Shown: positions 45,922-53,035 of the stretch, piece by piece | Layout of the letters: each line of letters starts with the position of its first letter | How positions within the stretch are numbered: position 1 is the stretch's first letter | Origin: Thiotrichales bacterium | Lineage (GTDB): Bacteria; Pseudomonadota; Gammaproteobacteria; HK1 | Length of the DNA stretch: 64,000 nt | Assembly: GCA_026709935.1 (NCBI GenBank) | Contig: JAPOSC010000034.1 | Span: forward strand, 123,688-187,687 | Direction: 5' to 3' | Position numbers and translations under genes: made by a program | The notes under the pieces: generated by a model | What the model was told of the DNA's origin: nothing | Seen by the model: the letters and a program-made list of their open reading frames with translations, nothing else | Database searches by the model: none

Positions 45922-46770
45922 TCAACCGGGATACGCCACAACCTCCTGGCGCTGCTCGCCGAGGCCGGTGATGCCGAGTCGCATGACGTTGCCGGGCTTG
46001 AGGAACACCGGTGGTTTCTGGCCGGCGCCCACTCCGGGGGGGGTTCCGGTGGGGATGATGTCGCCCGGCATCAGGGTCATGTGACGGCTCACGTAGCTCA
46101 CGATCGTCTTCGCGCCGAAGATCATGGTGCGGGTGTTGCCGTTCTGATAGCGGTGTCCGTCGACCTCGAGCCACATGTCGAGGGCACCGGAGTCGGGGAT
46201 CTCGTCCCTGGTCGCGACCCAGGGTCCGATGGGCGCGAACGTGTCGGCGCTCTTGCCCTTCACCCACTGGCCGGTGCCCTCGAGTTGGAACTGGCGCTCG
46301 GAGACGTCGTTGACCAGGCAGTACCCGGCCACATGGTCGAGGGCATCGTCCTCTTCGACGTAGCTCGCGCGCGACCCGATGACGATCCCCAGCTCGACCT
46401 CCCAGTCGCTTTTGACCGAGTCCCGGGGTAGCACCACCTTGTCGTTCGGCCCGCAGATGGCGGTGGTCGCCTTCATGAACAGGACCGGCTCGTAGGGAAT
46501 GGGCTGGCCGGTCTCCTCGGCGTGATCGGTGTAGTTGAGCCCGATGCACAGCAGCTTGCCGACGTTCGCCACCGGGCAGCCGAGCCGGGTCCCGGCCGCG
46601 ACCACCGGCAACGACGCAAAATCGATGGCCGCGAGACCCGCCAGGCCTTCGGGCGAGAGCGTCGAGCCGTCGATGTCCCCGACGTGCCTGGACAGATCGC
46701 GCACGGCGCCGTCGGAATCGATGAGACCGGGCTTCTCGGCGCCCGACTGGCCGTATCTGACAAGCTTCAT
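45922..46770 (-). CDS. FAH-family hydrolase, 2,4-diketo-3-deoxy-L-fuconate hydrolase-like
   Basis: 282 residues. Fumarylacetoacetate-hydrolase fold with the metal site: LCIGLNYTDHAEETGQP, DWEVELGIVIGSRASYV (Glu ligands) and GYCLVNDVSERQFQLE. Starts KLVRYGQSGAEKPGLID and ends PPVFLKPGNVMRLGITGLG, as in the FAH branch that cleaves 2,4-diketo-3-deoxy sugar acids (often labelled ureidoglycolate lyase). Its SDR neighbour matches 2-keto-3-deoxy-L-fuconate dehydrogenase, which would make exactly this substrate. The expected products are pyruvate and lactate (or a shorter acid, depending on the sugar). Same strand as the dehydratase gene, 194 bases apart. Confidence 0.88.
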   Translation of the reverse strand: MKLVRYGQSGAEKPGLIDSDGAVRDLSRHVGDIDGSTLSPEGLAGLAAIDFASLPVVAAGTRLGCPVANVGKLLCIGLNYTDHAEETGQPIPYEPVLFMKATTAICGPNDKVVLPRDSVKSDWEVELGIVIGSRASYVEEDDALDHVAGYCLVNDVSERQFQLEGTGQWVKGKSADTFAPIGPWVATRDEIPDSGALDMWLEVDGHRYQNGNTRTMIFGAKTIVSYVSRHMTLMPGDIIPTGTPPGVGAGQKPPVFLKPGNVMRLGITGLGEQRQEVVAYPG

Positions 46771-46870
46771 GAAGTACCCTCTCGTCGGTGTGTCGTGATG
46801 TGCCCGGGCATCCGGGAACGCGCTGCCGGCCCGCTCGCAGGTCCCGGGATGGATGCCTCCGGGCTGGATA

Positions 46871-47623
46871 TCAAAGGGTCATGCCGCCGTCGGCGATGAA
46901 CGTCTGGCCGATGGTGAATGCGGACTCGTCACTCGCGAGATGGAGAGCAAGCGCCGCCATTTCGTCTGCGGTGCCAAGGCGCGCCATCGGCTGGCGATCG
47001 ATGAACGCCTGCCGGACCTCGGGGCCACCACCCCGAGCCGTGATCCGCCCGTCGAGCGAGGGCGATTGCACCGTGCCGGGACAGATGGCGTTGCAGCGCA
47101 CCTTCTGCGTGATGAAGTCGGCGGCGACCGATTTGGCGAGTCCGATGACCGCTGTCTTGGAAGTGCCGTACACGCAGCGTACCGGGACCCCCTTCACACT
47201 CGACGCCACCGACGCGATGCACACGATCGATCCGCCACCACGTCCGATCATTCCCGGCAGCACCGCACGGACCACCCGGTAGGTCGCCTTCACGTTGAGC
47301 TGGAATGAGAAGTCCCACGCGTCCTCGTCGCAGTCGAGGATAGTGCCGTGGTGCACGAATCCGGCACAGCTCGCCAGCACGTCGAACGGCCCCGACGCCT
47401 CGACGCACTCAGTCACGGCAGTCGGGTCGAGCACATCGACCACGCGGGTTTCGATACCGTCCACCGAATCGAGGGCCGACAGCGTCTCCCCGTTCACATC
47501 GCTGGCGAGCACCTGCGCGCCGGCGCCGGCGAAGGCGTGGGCGATCGCCTCCCCGATGCTCTGCGCCGCTGCCGTCACCAGCGCTCGTTTGCCGGCGAGC
47601 CGTCCCTGCCCCGCCGCGCTCAC
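46871..47623 (-). CDS. SDR, 2-keto-3-deoxy-L-fuconate dehydrogenase-like
   Basis: 250 residues from a GTG at 47623 that overlaps the preceding stop (GTGA). LAGKRALVTAAAQSIGEAIA is a slightly altered NAD motif (AAAQSIG instead of GxxxGIG). FDVLASCAGFVHHGTILDC, then IVCIASVASSVKGVPVRCVY and GTSKTAVIGLAKSVAADFI match the bacterial KDF dehydrogenase/BDH2 (DHRS6) branch very closely, including the VHHGTILDC signature. It oxidises 2-keto-3-deoxy-L-fuconate (or a homologous acid) at C4 with NAD+. Fits between the dehydratase and the FAH hydrolase in one pathway and is translationally coupled to the DenD-like gene. Confidence 0.87.
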   Translation of the reverse strand: MSAAGQGRLAGKRALVTAAAQSIGEAIAHAFAGAGAQVLASDVNGETLSALDSVDGIETRVVDVLDPTAVTECVEASGPFDVLASCAGFVHHGTILDCDEDAWDFSFQLNVKATYRVVRAVLPGMIGRGGGSIVCIASVASSVKGVPVRCVYGTSKTAVIGLAKSVAADFITQKVRCNAICPGTVQSPSLDGRITARGGGPEVRQAFIDRQPMARLGTADEMAALALHLASDESAFTIGQTFIADGGMTL

Positions 47624-48612
47624 TGGACGTAGCTCCCGCCCAGGTCGTCCTCGACGAAGGCTTCGACGACGGATCGGAAGTCCTCGTCCGGGGCGAAGCC
47701 GAGCGCAAGCGCGCGCTCGGGCCGGAATTTCGTCGCCCAGCCGTAGACGATCCGCTCGATGAACGGGTTGCGCTCGAACTTGAGCCGCTCGGCGACGCGG
47801 TCTCCCGCTACTTCGCGCAGTCCCGCGACCATCTCCCCGACCGTGACCGTCATCCCGGGCAACGCTAGCGCCCGGCTCATGCCGAAGGCCTCCGGTGGGA
47901 GGGTGGCGGCATGGATGAAGCTCTCGATGACGCGCCGTGGCGAGAGCAGCCACACCCCGGTTTCCTCCGTGACCGGACAGGTGTACCCGCGCCCTTCCAG
48001 CGGCTCGCGGATGATCGCGCTCGCGAAGGAAGAGGCGGCCGCGTTCGCCTTGCCGGGGCGTACCACCACCGTCGGCAGACGCAGGGCGCGACCATCGACA
48101 AACCCCTTGCGGCTGTAGTCGCCGAGCAGGAGCTCAACCGCCGCCTTCTGCGATCCGTACGAGGTCTGGGGGGTGAGGATCGTCGAATCCTCGATAACCT
48201 CCGGCATGTCGCCGCCGTATGCGGCGACGCTGCTGGTGAACACGAGCCGCGGGCAGTGGCCGCGGGCGCGGATGGCATCCAGCAATCGCACCGAAGCGTG
48301 GAAGTTGATCCGCATGCCGAGTTCGAAGTTCTGCTCGGCCTCGCCGCTGACCACCGCGGCGAGGTGGAAGATGGCGCCGGTGTCGGCGTCGACGAGGGAC
48401 TCTGCGGCGCCCGGCTCGCTGAAGTCGCCGAGCCGCAGGTCGATGCGCGGATCGTCGGGCAGCGGTATCACTCCGGGTCCGATATCGCTGACGATGATGC
48501 GCTCGATCTCGTGTTCGGCGCCATCGGCCCCGCAGATCGCGCCGCGCTGGAGCAATGCCGATACGAGACGGTGGCCGAGAAAGCCGGTCCCGCCGGTGAC
48601 AAGAACCTTCAC
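47620..48612 (-). CDS. denD: D-erythronate dehydrogenase-like NAD-dependent epimerase/dehydratase family protein
   Basis: 330 residues from a GTG at 48612 with GGGAG upstream. Extended SDR: VLVTGGTGFLGHRLVSALL, IFHLAAVVSGEAEQNFELG, FTSSVAAYGGDMPEVI, the catalytic YGSQKAAVELLLGDYSRKGF and VVVRPGKANAAASSFASAII. The VSGEAE, SRKGFVDGRALRLPT and RPGKxNAAASSF signatures are typical of DenD, which oxidises D-erythronate at C2 in four-carbon sugar-acid catabolism. The four-nucleotide overlap with the KDF-dehydrogenase-like gene shows co-expression, so the cluster may handle several sugar acids, or this enzyme may act on the same ring of substrates. The OtnK/OtnC-type kinase and aldolase are missing here. 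Confidence 0.82.
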   Translation of the reverse strand: MKVLVTGGTGFLGHRLVSALLQRGAICGADGAEHEIERIIVSDIGPGVIPLPDDPRIDLRLGDFSEPGAAESLVDADTGAIFHLAAVVSGEAEQNFELGMRINFHASVRLLDAIRARGHCPRLVFTSSVAAYGGDMPEVIEDSTILTPQTSYGSQKAAVELLLGDYSRKGFVDGRALRLPTVVVRPGKANAAASSFASAIIREPLEGRGYTCPVTEETGVWLLSPRRVIESFIHAATLPPEAFGMSRALALPGMTVTVGEMVAGLREVAGDRVAERLKFERNPFIERIVYGWATKFRPERALALGFAPDEDFRSVVEAFVEDDLGGSYVQ

Positions 48613-48669
48613 TTTCGTTTCTCCCGAGAGTGGTGTGGCCGGCGGCCGCTGTTTCGGCGAGCCGGGTGG

Positions 48670-49194
48670 TCAGACGGTCTGGAAAATCTTCAGCATCAGC
48701 GACGATACGCCCAGCAGCACGGTCAGCATTCCGAAGCCGACGCCGGCAACGATCCATTTTAGCGTGCGGACGTCGGACTTGAGGACGGCGACATCCTCGG
48801 CCACGACATTGACACGCTGCTCCAGTCCGGCGAGGTCCTCCTTCGTGGCGCACTTGGCCACGGCTTTGTTCATGGCGAGGTTGGCCAAATTCTGCTTGGC
48901 GGTGAAGTCGGCCAAGTCCTGCTTGGTGGCGAAGCCGGCCAAATCCTGCTTGGTGGCGAAGTTGGCCAGGTCCTCTTTGGTGGCGAAGTTGGCCAGGTCC
49001 TGCTTGGTGGCGAAGTTGGCTAAATCCCGCTTGGTGGCGGAGTTGGCCAAATCCTGTTTGGTGGCGAGATTGGAGTTGAGCAGCGAGATCTGCTCCTCTG
49101 CAAGCACTTCGGCCTGACCGGTCGGCATGCCCTCGTCGGTGAGGCGTCTGACGAACCGATGCGTGTCGAAAGGTATGGGGGCCGAACGAGTCAT
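48670..49194 (-). CDS. Coiled-coil protein with nine-residue repeats and C-terminal membrane anchor (DUF1640-like)
   Basis: 174 residues. The start FDTHRFVRRLTDEGMPTGQA and the following AEEQISLLNSNLATKQDL match the DUF1640/CCDC90-like pattern of bacterial coiled-coil membrane proteins. Residues 49-120 are eight consecutive nonamers of the LANFATKQD type, with the last two more diverged. A heptad-like region (VAEDVAVLKSDVRTLKWI) and one C-terminal hydrophobic helix (GVGFGMLTVLLGVSSLML) follow. It would form a rod anchored in the inner membrane. Function unknown. It lies between the DenD-like gene and an SDR on the same strand, which is unexpected in a catabolic cluster. Similar genes are often small, repeat-variable and mobile. 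Confidence 0.8.
   Translation of the reverse strand: MTRSAPIPFDTHRFVRRLTDEGMPTGQAEVLAEEQISLLNSNLATKQDLANSATKRDLANFATKQDLANFATKEDLANFATKQDLAGFATKQDLADFTAKQNLANLAMNKAVAKCATKEDLAGLEQRVNVVAEDVAVLKSDVRTLKWIVAGVGFGMLTVLLGVSSLMLKIFQTV
48835..49050 (-). repeat. Eight 27-bp tandem repeats within the coiled-coil gene
   Basis: 216 bases = 8 x 27, coding for LANSATKRD, LANFATKQD, LANFATKED, LANFATKQD, LAGFATKQD, LADFTAKQN, LANLAMNKA and VAKCATKED. Central units are nearly identical, indicating recent duplication. Confidence 0.9.
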
Positions 49195-49302
49195 GCGGCT
49201 ATCGTATTCTCGGCGCCGGCCGAGAGGAAGCCTCCGACATACGGCTTCAATCCCCTTCGTTGTAGTCCTGAAGCTCGATCATTCGTAGGCGCACGAGAAG
49301 AT

Positions 49303-50055
49303 TCAGTATGTCGCCCGGCCGCCGCTCAGGTCGAACACTGCGCCGGTGGTGAACGAATTCTCCTCCGAAGCCATCCACGCGACCATGGCGGCAGCCTCTT
49401 CGACGGCAAGGAATCGGCCGCGCGGAATCTTCGAAAGCATGTAGTCGATGTGGGTCTGGCTGATCTGGTCGAAGATCCGGGTTTTTGCCGCAGCCGGAGT
49501 GATGCAGTTCACCGCGATGTTCCGGTCCGCGGTCTCCTTCGCGAGCGACTTCGTGAGTGCGATGACTCCCGCCTTGGCGGCGCTGTAAGCGGCCGCGTTC
49601 GGGTTGCCCTCCTTCCCGGCGATGGATGCGACGTTCACGATGCGCCCGTAGCCGCGCACGATCATGTGCGGCAGCGCGGCGCGGCAGCAGTAGTAGACCC
49701 CGTTCAGGTCGACATCGACAACGGCGCGCCATTCGTTTAGGGGGTACTCCCACGACGGCACCGTCGGCCCCGCGATGCCCGCGTTGTTGACCATGATATC
49801 GACGCCGCCGTGCCGTTCGGCGGTGGCGGCGAAGGCGCCGGCGACGCCCTCGGCGTCCGTCACGTCTACCGTTGCGGTGCTGACCTCGCCCCGGTCCGCG
49901 AGCTGCCGGGCGGTTCCGGCCAGCAGTTCCGCGTCCCGATCCCAGAGCGCGACCGCCGCCCCGGATGCGAGCAGCCGTTCGGTGATGGCCCGTCCGATAC
50001 CCTGGGCGCCGCCGGTCACGATGGCGCTCCGCCCCTTCAAGTCGATTGCGTTCAT
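49303..50055 (-). CDS. Short-chain dehydrogenase/reductase of the sugar-acid cluster
   Basis: 250 residues. DLKGRSAIVTGGAQGIGRAI (NAD(P) motif), IMVNNAGIAGPTVPSWEY, IVNVASIAGKEGNPNAAAYS with catalytic Ser and Tyr, AKAGVIALTKSLAKE, and the unusual C-terminus TPAAAKTRIFDQISQTHIDY followed by FTTGAVFDLSGGRATY. This subgroup occurs in sugar and sugar-acid gene clusters; an aldose 1-dehydrogenase role (making the lactone that leads to the IlvD-type dehydratase) is plausible but not proved. It is the first gene of the minus-strand cluster and divergent from marR, with about 220 bases between them. A lactonase, transporter and regulator for the sugar are not seen. Confidence 0.85.
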   Translation of the reverse strand: MNAIDLKGRSAIVTGGAQGIGRAITERLLASGAAVALWDRDAELLAGTARQLADRGEVSTATVDVTDAEGVAGAFAATAERHGGVDIMVNNAGIAGPTVPSWEYPLNEWRAVVDVDLNGVYYCCRAALPHMIVRGYGRIVNVASIAGKEGNPNAAAYSAAKAGVIALTKSLAKETADRNIAVNCITPAAAKTRIFDQISQTHIDYMLSKIPRGRFLAVEEAAAMVAWMASEENSFTTGAVFDLSGGRATY

Positions 50056-50225
50056 CCCTTCGCTCCCATCCGTGGTCGGGGGCGCCCACCTCCCCCGATG
50101 GCACCGATTTCAACGGGTTGATGCGGCTGCGTTCCGGGTCGACACGCAATGGAGCGGCACCCTCGGCGTTCTCGGGAAACCGTCGTGCGTCAAGCCGCCT
50201 TTGCAGGATAACTTATTGTCGCATG

Positions 50226-50260
50226 ACATACATTATGTTTGCATATTGTCAGCCAGACAA
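50226..50260 (+). promoter_or_regulatory. Palindromic operator-like sites before marR
   Basis: ACATA-CAT-TATGT (50226-50238) and TTGTC-AGCCA-GACAA (50246-50260) are inverted repeats in an AT-rich patch ending 14 bases before the marR ATG. Placement suits autorepression by the MarR protein. Confidence 0.45.
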
Positions 50261-50274
50261 CTAAATTCATCCCC

Positions 50275-50805
50275 ATGAAACGGGAAAATGTCGAGCGCAA
50301 CTTCGGCTTCCTGGTGCACGACATCGCGAGGCTGATGCGCACCAATTACGACCGGCGGGTCAAGCGACTCGGGCTCACCCGATCCCAGTGGTGGGTCATC
50401 ACCAACCTCTATCGCAACGATGGCCTGACGCAGAGCGAGCTGGCGGAGACGCTCGACATCGAGCGGGCGTCGCTCGGGCGGCTCCTCGACCGGCTGGAGG
50501 CGAACGGCTGGGTGCGTCGCGAGCCCTGCCGTCGGGACCGGCGCGCGAAACGGGTTCGACTGACCAACGAGGTCGTCCCGGTGATGCGCGAGATGCGCGC
50601 CATCGCCGCAGGCCTGCGAAGCGACGCGATGTCCGGTCTGGCGCCCGGTGAACAGGAAGCGTTCGTCGACGTGCTGCTCGCCATCAAGTCGAACCTCCTG
50701 GTGCTGAACGGCCAGGGGTCGGCCGGGGCGCCGACTCCGCCACCGACCCCACTATCGGCCCTACCATCGCCCCCCCGATCTCCGAAGCACCGGCGCAAGG
50801 CATGA
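50275..50805 (+). CDS. MarR family transcriptional regulator
   Basis: 176 residues from ATG 50275. Winged-helix core: FGFLVHDIARLMRTNYDRRV, LTRSQWWVITNLYRNDGLTQ, SELAETLDIERASLGRLLDR and the wing EANGWVRREPCRRDRRAKRV. MarR dimers repress efflux or catabolic operons until a phenolic or other ligand binds. It overlaps the HlyD-family gene by 4 bases (ATGA), so it should regulate that efflux component and itself through the palindromes upstream. The last 25 residues are Pro/Ser-rich and low in complexity. Confidence 0.92.
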   Translation: MKRENVERNFGFLVHDIARLMRTNYDRRVKRLGLTRSQWWVITNLYRNDGLTQSELAETLDIERASLGRLLDRLEANGWVRREPCRRDRRAKRVRLTNEVVPVMREMRAIAAGLRSDAMSGLAPGEQEAFVDVLLAIKSNLLVLNGQGSAGAPTPPPTPLSALPSPPRSPKHRRKA

Positions 50806-51959
50806 GCGCCGCCTCGCGAATCGCGAGAAGGATTAGCCGTCTCGCGCTGCGCACGGTGCTGCTGGTGGTGGTGCCGCTCGCCGCGGTCGTCGTCGGCGTC
50901 TACATCTACGCCGAAAGCGGCCGGTACGTCACCACCGAGAACGCCTACATCAAGTCGAACGTCATTACGGTCAGCGCCGATGTGTCCGGACGGGTCGAGT
51001 GGGTCGGGGTCGACGATCACGCTCTGGTGCGCAAGGGGCAGGTTCTGTTCCGGCTCGACCAGGGGCCGTTCAAGATCGCGCTCGAGCGCGCTGAGGCGGA
51101 ATTGGAGCTGGTACGCACGCAGGTCGAAGAGCTGCGCGCCGATTACCACGAAGCAGTGGCCGCGGTGGCGGCGGAGGAGGAACGGGTCACGTTCCTCACC
51201 CGGCAACTCGCACGGCAACAGACACTGAAGGAGCGCAGGCTGGCGAGCGAGCAGGCCTACGACGAGGCCGCGCACGACCTCCAGTTCGCCAAACGGCAGG
51301 TGCGGGTACTGCGCCAGCGGGTTCAGGGCGTACGGCAGAGTCTCGGGGGTGACCCGGACATCGAGGCCGCGGCCCATCCGAGCTTCCTGCGGGCGCGCAC
51401 CGAGCGCGACGCGGCCGCGATGGCGCTCGCCGACACATGGGTCGAGGCGTCGGTCGACGGGACTGTCAGCAACATGAAGCTGCAGCCGGGGGAGTACGTG
51501 GAGGAGGGCGGCGCGGTCTTCACCATCATCGAGAACGGAAAGGTGTGGGTCGAGGCCAATCTCAAGGAGACACAGCTCACTCACGTGCTGGAAGGACAGT
51601 CAGCCTCGGTGACCGTCGACGCCTACCCCGGCGTCGAGTGGTCGGCGACCGTCAGCGCCATTGCACCCGCGACCGGGGCGGAATTCTCCGTGCTCCCACC
51701 GCAGAACGCGACGGGTAACTGGGTGAAGGTGGTACAGCGCGTCCCGGTGCTGATCGACGTGGAGCAGACGCCGAGCGGCGCTCCACTACGGGCGGGCATG
51801 ACCGTGACCATCGCCATCGACACCGAGCGCGAGCGCGCGATGCCCCCGACGCTGCGAGCCTGGTTCGACGAAGACCTTTTCGACCAGGTCCGCACCGTTG
51901 GTCGGAACCTGCGCGCGTCCGTCGGCTTTGTCTCCAACGCGCAGGCGGGAGGGGAATAA
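50802..51959 (+). CDS. HlyD/EmrA-type membrane fusion protein
   Basis: 385 residues. N-terminal cytoplasmic basic segment and one membrane helix (LRTVLLVVVPLAAVVVGVYIY), then the lipoyl half-motif VSADVSGRVEWVGVDDHALV, a coiled coil of about 110 residues (ALERAEAELELVRTQVEELR onward), the second lipoyl half DGTVSNMKLQPGEYVEEGG and a beta-barrel (KVWVEANLKETQLTHVLEGQ). This is the EmrA layout of periplasmic adaptors that pair with an EmrB-type MFS pump and an outer-membrane channel. No EmrB or TolC gene follows; the next gene is on the other strand. Coupled to marR. Confidence 0.92.
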   Translation: MSAASRIARRISRLALRTVLLVVVPLAAVVVGVYIYAESGRYVTTENAYIKSNVITVSADVSGRVEWVGVDDHALVRKGQVLFRLDQGPFKIALERAEAELELVRTQVEELRADYHEAVAAVAAEEERVTFLTRQLARQQTLKERRLASEQAYDEAAHDLQFAKRQVRVLRQRVQGVRQSLGGDPDIEAAAHPSFLRARTERDAAAMALADTWVEASVDGTVSNMKLQPGEYVEEGGAVFTIIENGKVWVEANLKETQLTHVLEGQSASVTVDAYPGVEWSATVSAIAPATGAEFSVLPPQNATGNWVKVVQRVPVLIDVEQTPSGAPLRAGMTVTIAIDTERERAMPPTLRAWFDEDLFDQVRTVGRNLRASVGFVSNAQAGGE

Positions 51960-52000
51960 CCCGCGTCGGTTCAGATCCGCCCCTGCAGCCGAGCACTGGT

Positions 52001-52078
52001 GAGAAATGCGCCTCAAGGCGTATGTGAAGGAAGCAAGCATTCGGTCGCGTTTCTCACAAGCCCTTGAACCGGAGCCAT
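52001..52078 (-). repeat. REP-like element, copy 1
   Basis: GAGAAATGCG (52001-52010) and CGCGTTTCTC (52046-52055) form an imperfect 10-bp inverted repeat with a 35-base loop. The stretch to 52078 (minus strand ATGGCTCCGGTTCAAGGGC, then TTGTGAGAAACGCG) is almost identical to 57590-57622. Confidence 0.65.
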
Positions 52079-52084
52079 CCGGGC

Positions 52085-53023
52085 TTAGAACCCGACCGCG
52101 TCGCCTCCCTTGAGCGCGAGCATCTCGCGCGCCTCGTCTGCGGTCGCGACCTCCAGGGAGAGGTTCTCGACGATGGAGCGCACGATTCGGACCTGCTCCG
52201 CGTTCGACTTCGCGAGGCGGCCCTTGCCTGCATACAGGCTGTCTTCGAGGCCGACGCGGATGTTGCCGCCCATGATCGCGCTCATGGTCACGAACCCGAG
52301 CTGGTGACGCCCGGCCGCGAGCACGCTCCAGTAGTAGTCCTCGCCGAAGAGCTTGTCCGCGATCCGCTTCATGTGCATGAGGTTTTCCTGGTCCGCGCCG
52401 ATGCCGCCAAGGATGCCGAAGATGGTCTGCACGAACAGCGGCGGCCGGACCAGCCCGCGGTCGAGGAAGTGAGCGAGGTTGTAGAGGTGCCCGACGTCAT
52501 AGCACTCGAACTCGAAGCGGGTGCCGTGCGCCTCCCCCAGATCGCGCAGGATGTGCTCGATGTCCTTGAAGGTGTTCCGGAAGATGAAATCGCGGCTGTT
52601 CTCCAGATGCTTGCGCTCCCATTCGTGCTTGAACTCGGGGTAGCGGTCGAGCATCGGGTAGAGCCCGAAGTTCATCGAGCCCATGTTGAGCGAACTCATC
52701 TCCGGTTTCGTCCGCATTGCGCCCGCGAGCCGTTCCTCCAGTGTCATTCCGTGCCCACCGCCGGTGGTGATGTTGATGACCGACTTGCAGCTTTGCTTGA
52801 TGCGGGGCAGGAACTCCATGAACACGTCGGGACTCGGGGTCGGGCTGCCGTCCTCGGGGTTGCGGGCGTGGAGATGGATGATGGCGGCACCGGCCTCGGC
52901 CGCCTCGATCGACTGCTCCGCGATCTCCGAGGGCGTCAACGGCAGGTGCGGGGACATTGTGGGAGTGTGGATCGAGCCGGTCGCCGCACACGTGATGATC
53001 ACTTTCTTCTGCTTCGCTGCCAT
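52085..53023 (-). CDS. BKACE family beta-keto acid cleavage enzyme (DUF849)
   Basis: 312 residues. Starts KVIITCAATGSIHTPTMSPH and has EAAEAGAAIIHLHARNPEDG with the Zn-binding HLH motif, VINITTGGGHGMTLEERLAG and the late EDSLYAGKGRLAKSNAEQV segment, all BKACE hallmarks. The family condenses a beta-keto acid with acetyl-CoA and releases acetoacetate and a CoA ester; members act on 3-keto-5-aminohexanoate, dehydrocarnitine and others. It lies 12 bases after the Rieske oxygenase gene, in one operon. A dehydrocarnitine-type activity would release glycine betaine, a plausible substrate for the oxygenase. Confidence 0.93.
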   Translation of the reverse strand: MAAKQKKVIITCAATGSIHTPTMSPHLPLTPSEIAEQSIEAAEAGAAIIHLHARNPEDGSPTPSPDVFMEFLPRIKQSCKSVINITTGGGHGMTLEERLAGAMRTKPEMSSLNMGSMNFGLYPMLDRYPEFKHEWERKHLENSRDFIFRNTFKDIEHILRDLGEAHGTRFEFECYDVGHLYNLAHFLDRGLVRPPLFVQTIFGILGGIGADQENLMHMKRIADKLFGEDYYWSVLAAGRHQLGFVTMSAIMGGNIRVGLEDSLYAGKGRLAKSNAEQVRIVRSIVENLSLEVATADEAREMLALKGGDAVGF

Positions 53024-53035
53024 GCGGGTCTCTCC

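Noticed and set aside
48670..49194. Repeats in this gene as a leucine-rich or ankyrin repeat protein
   Set aside because: The unit is nine residues, helical and charged; it lacks the consensus of either family.
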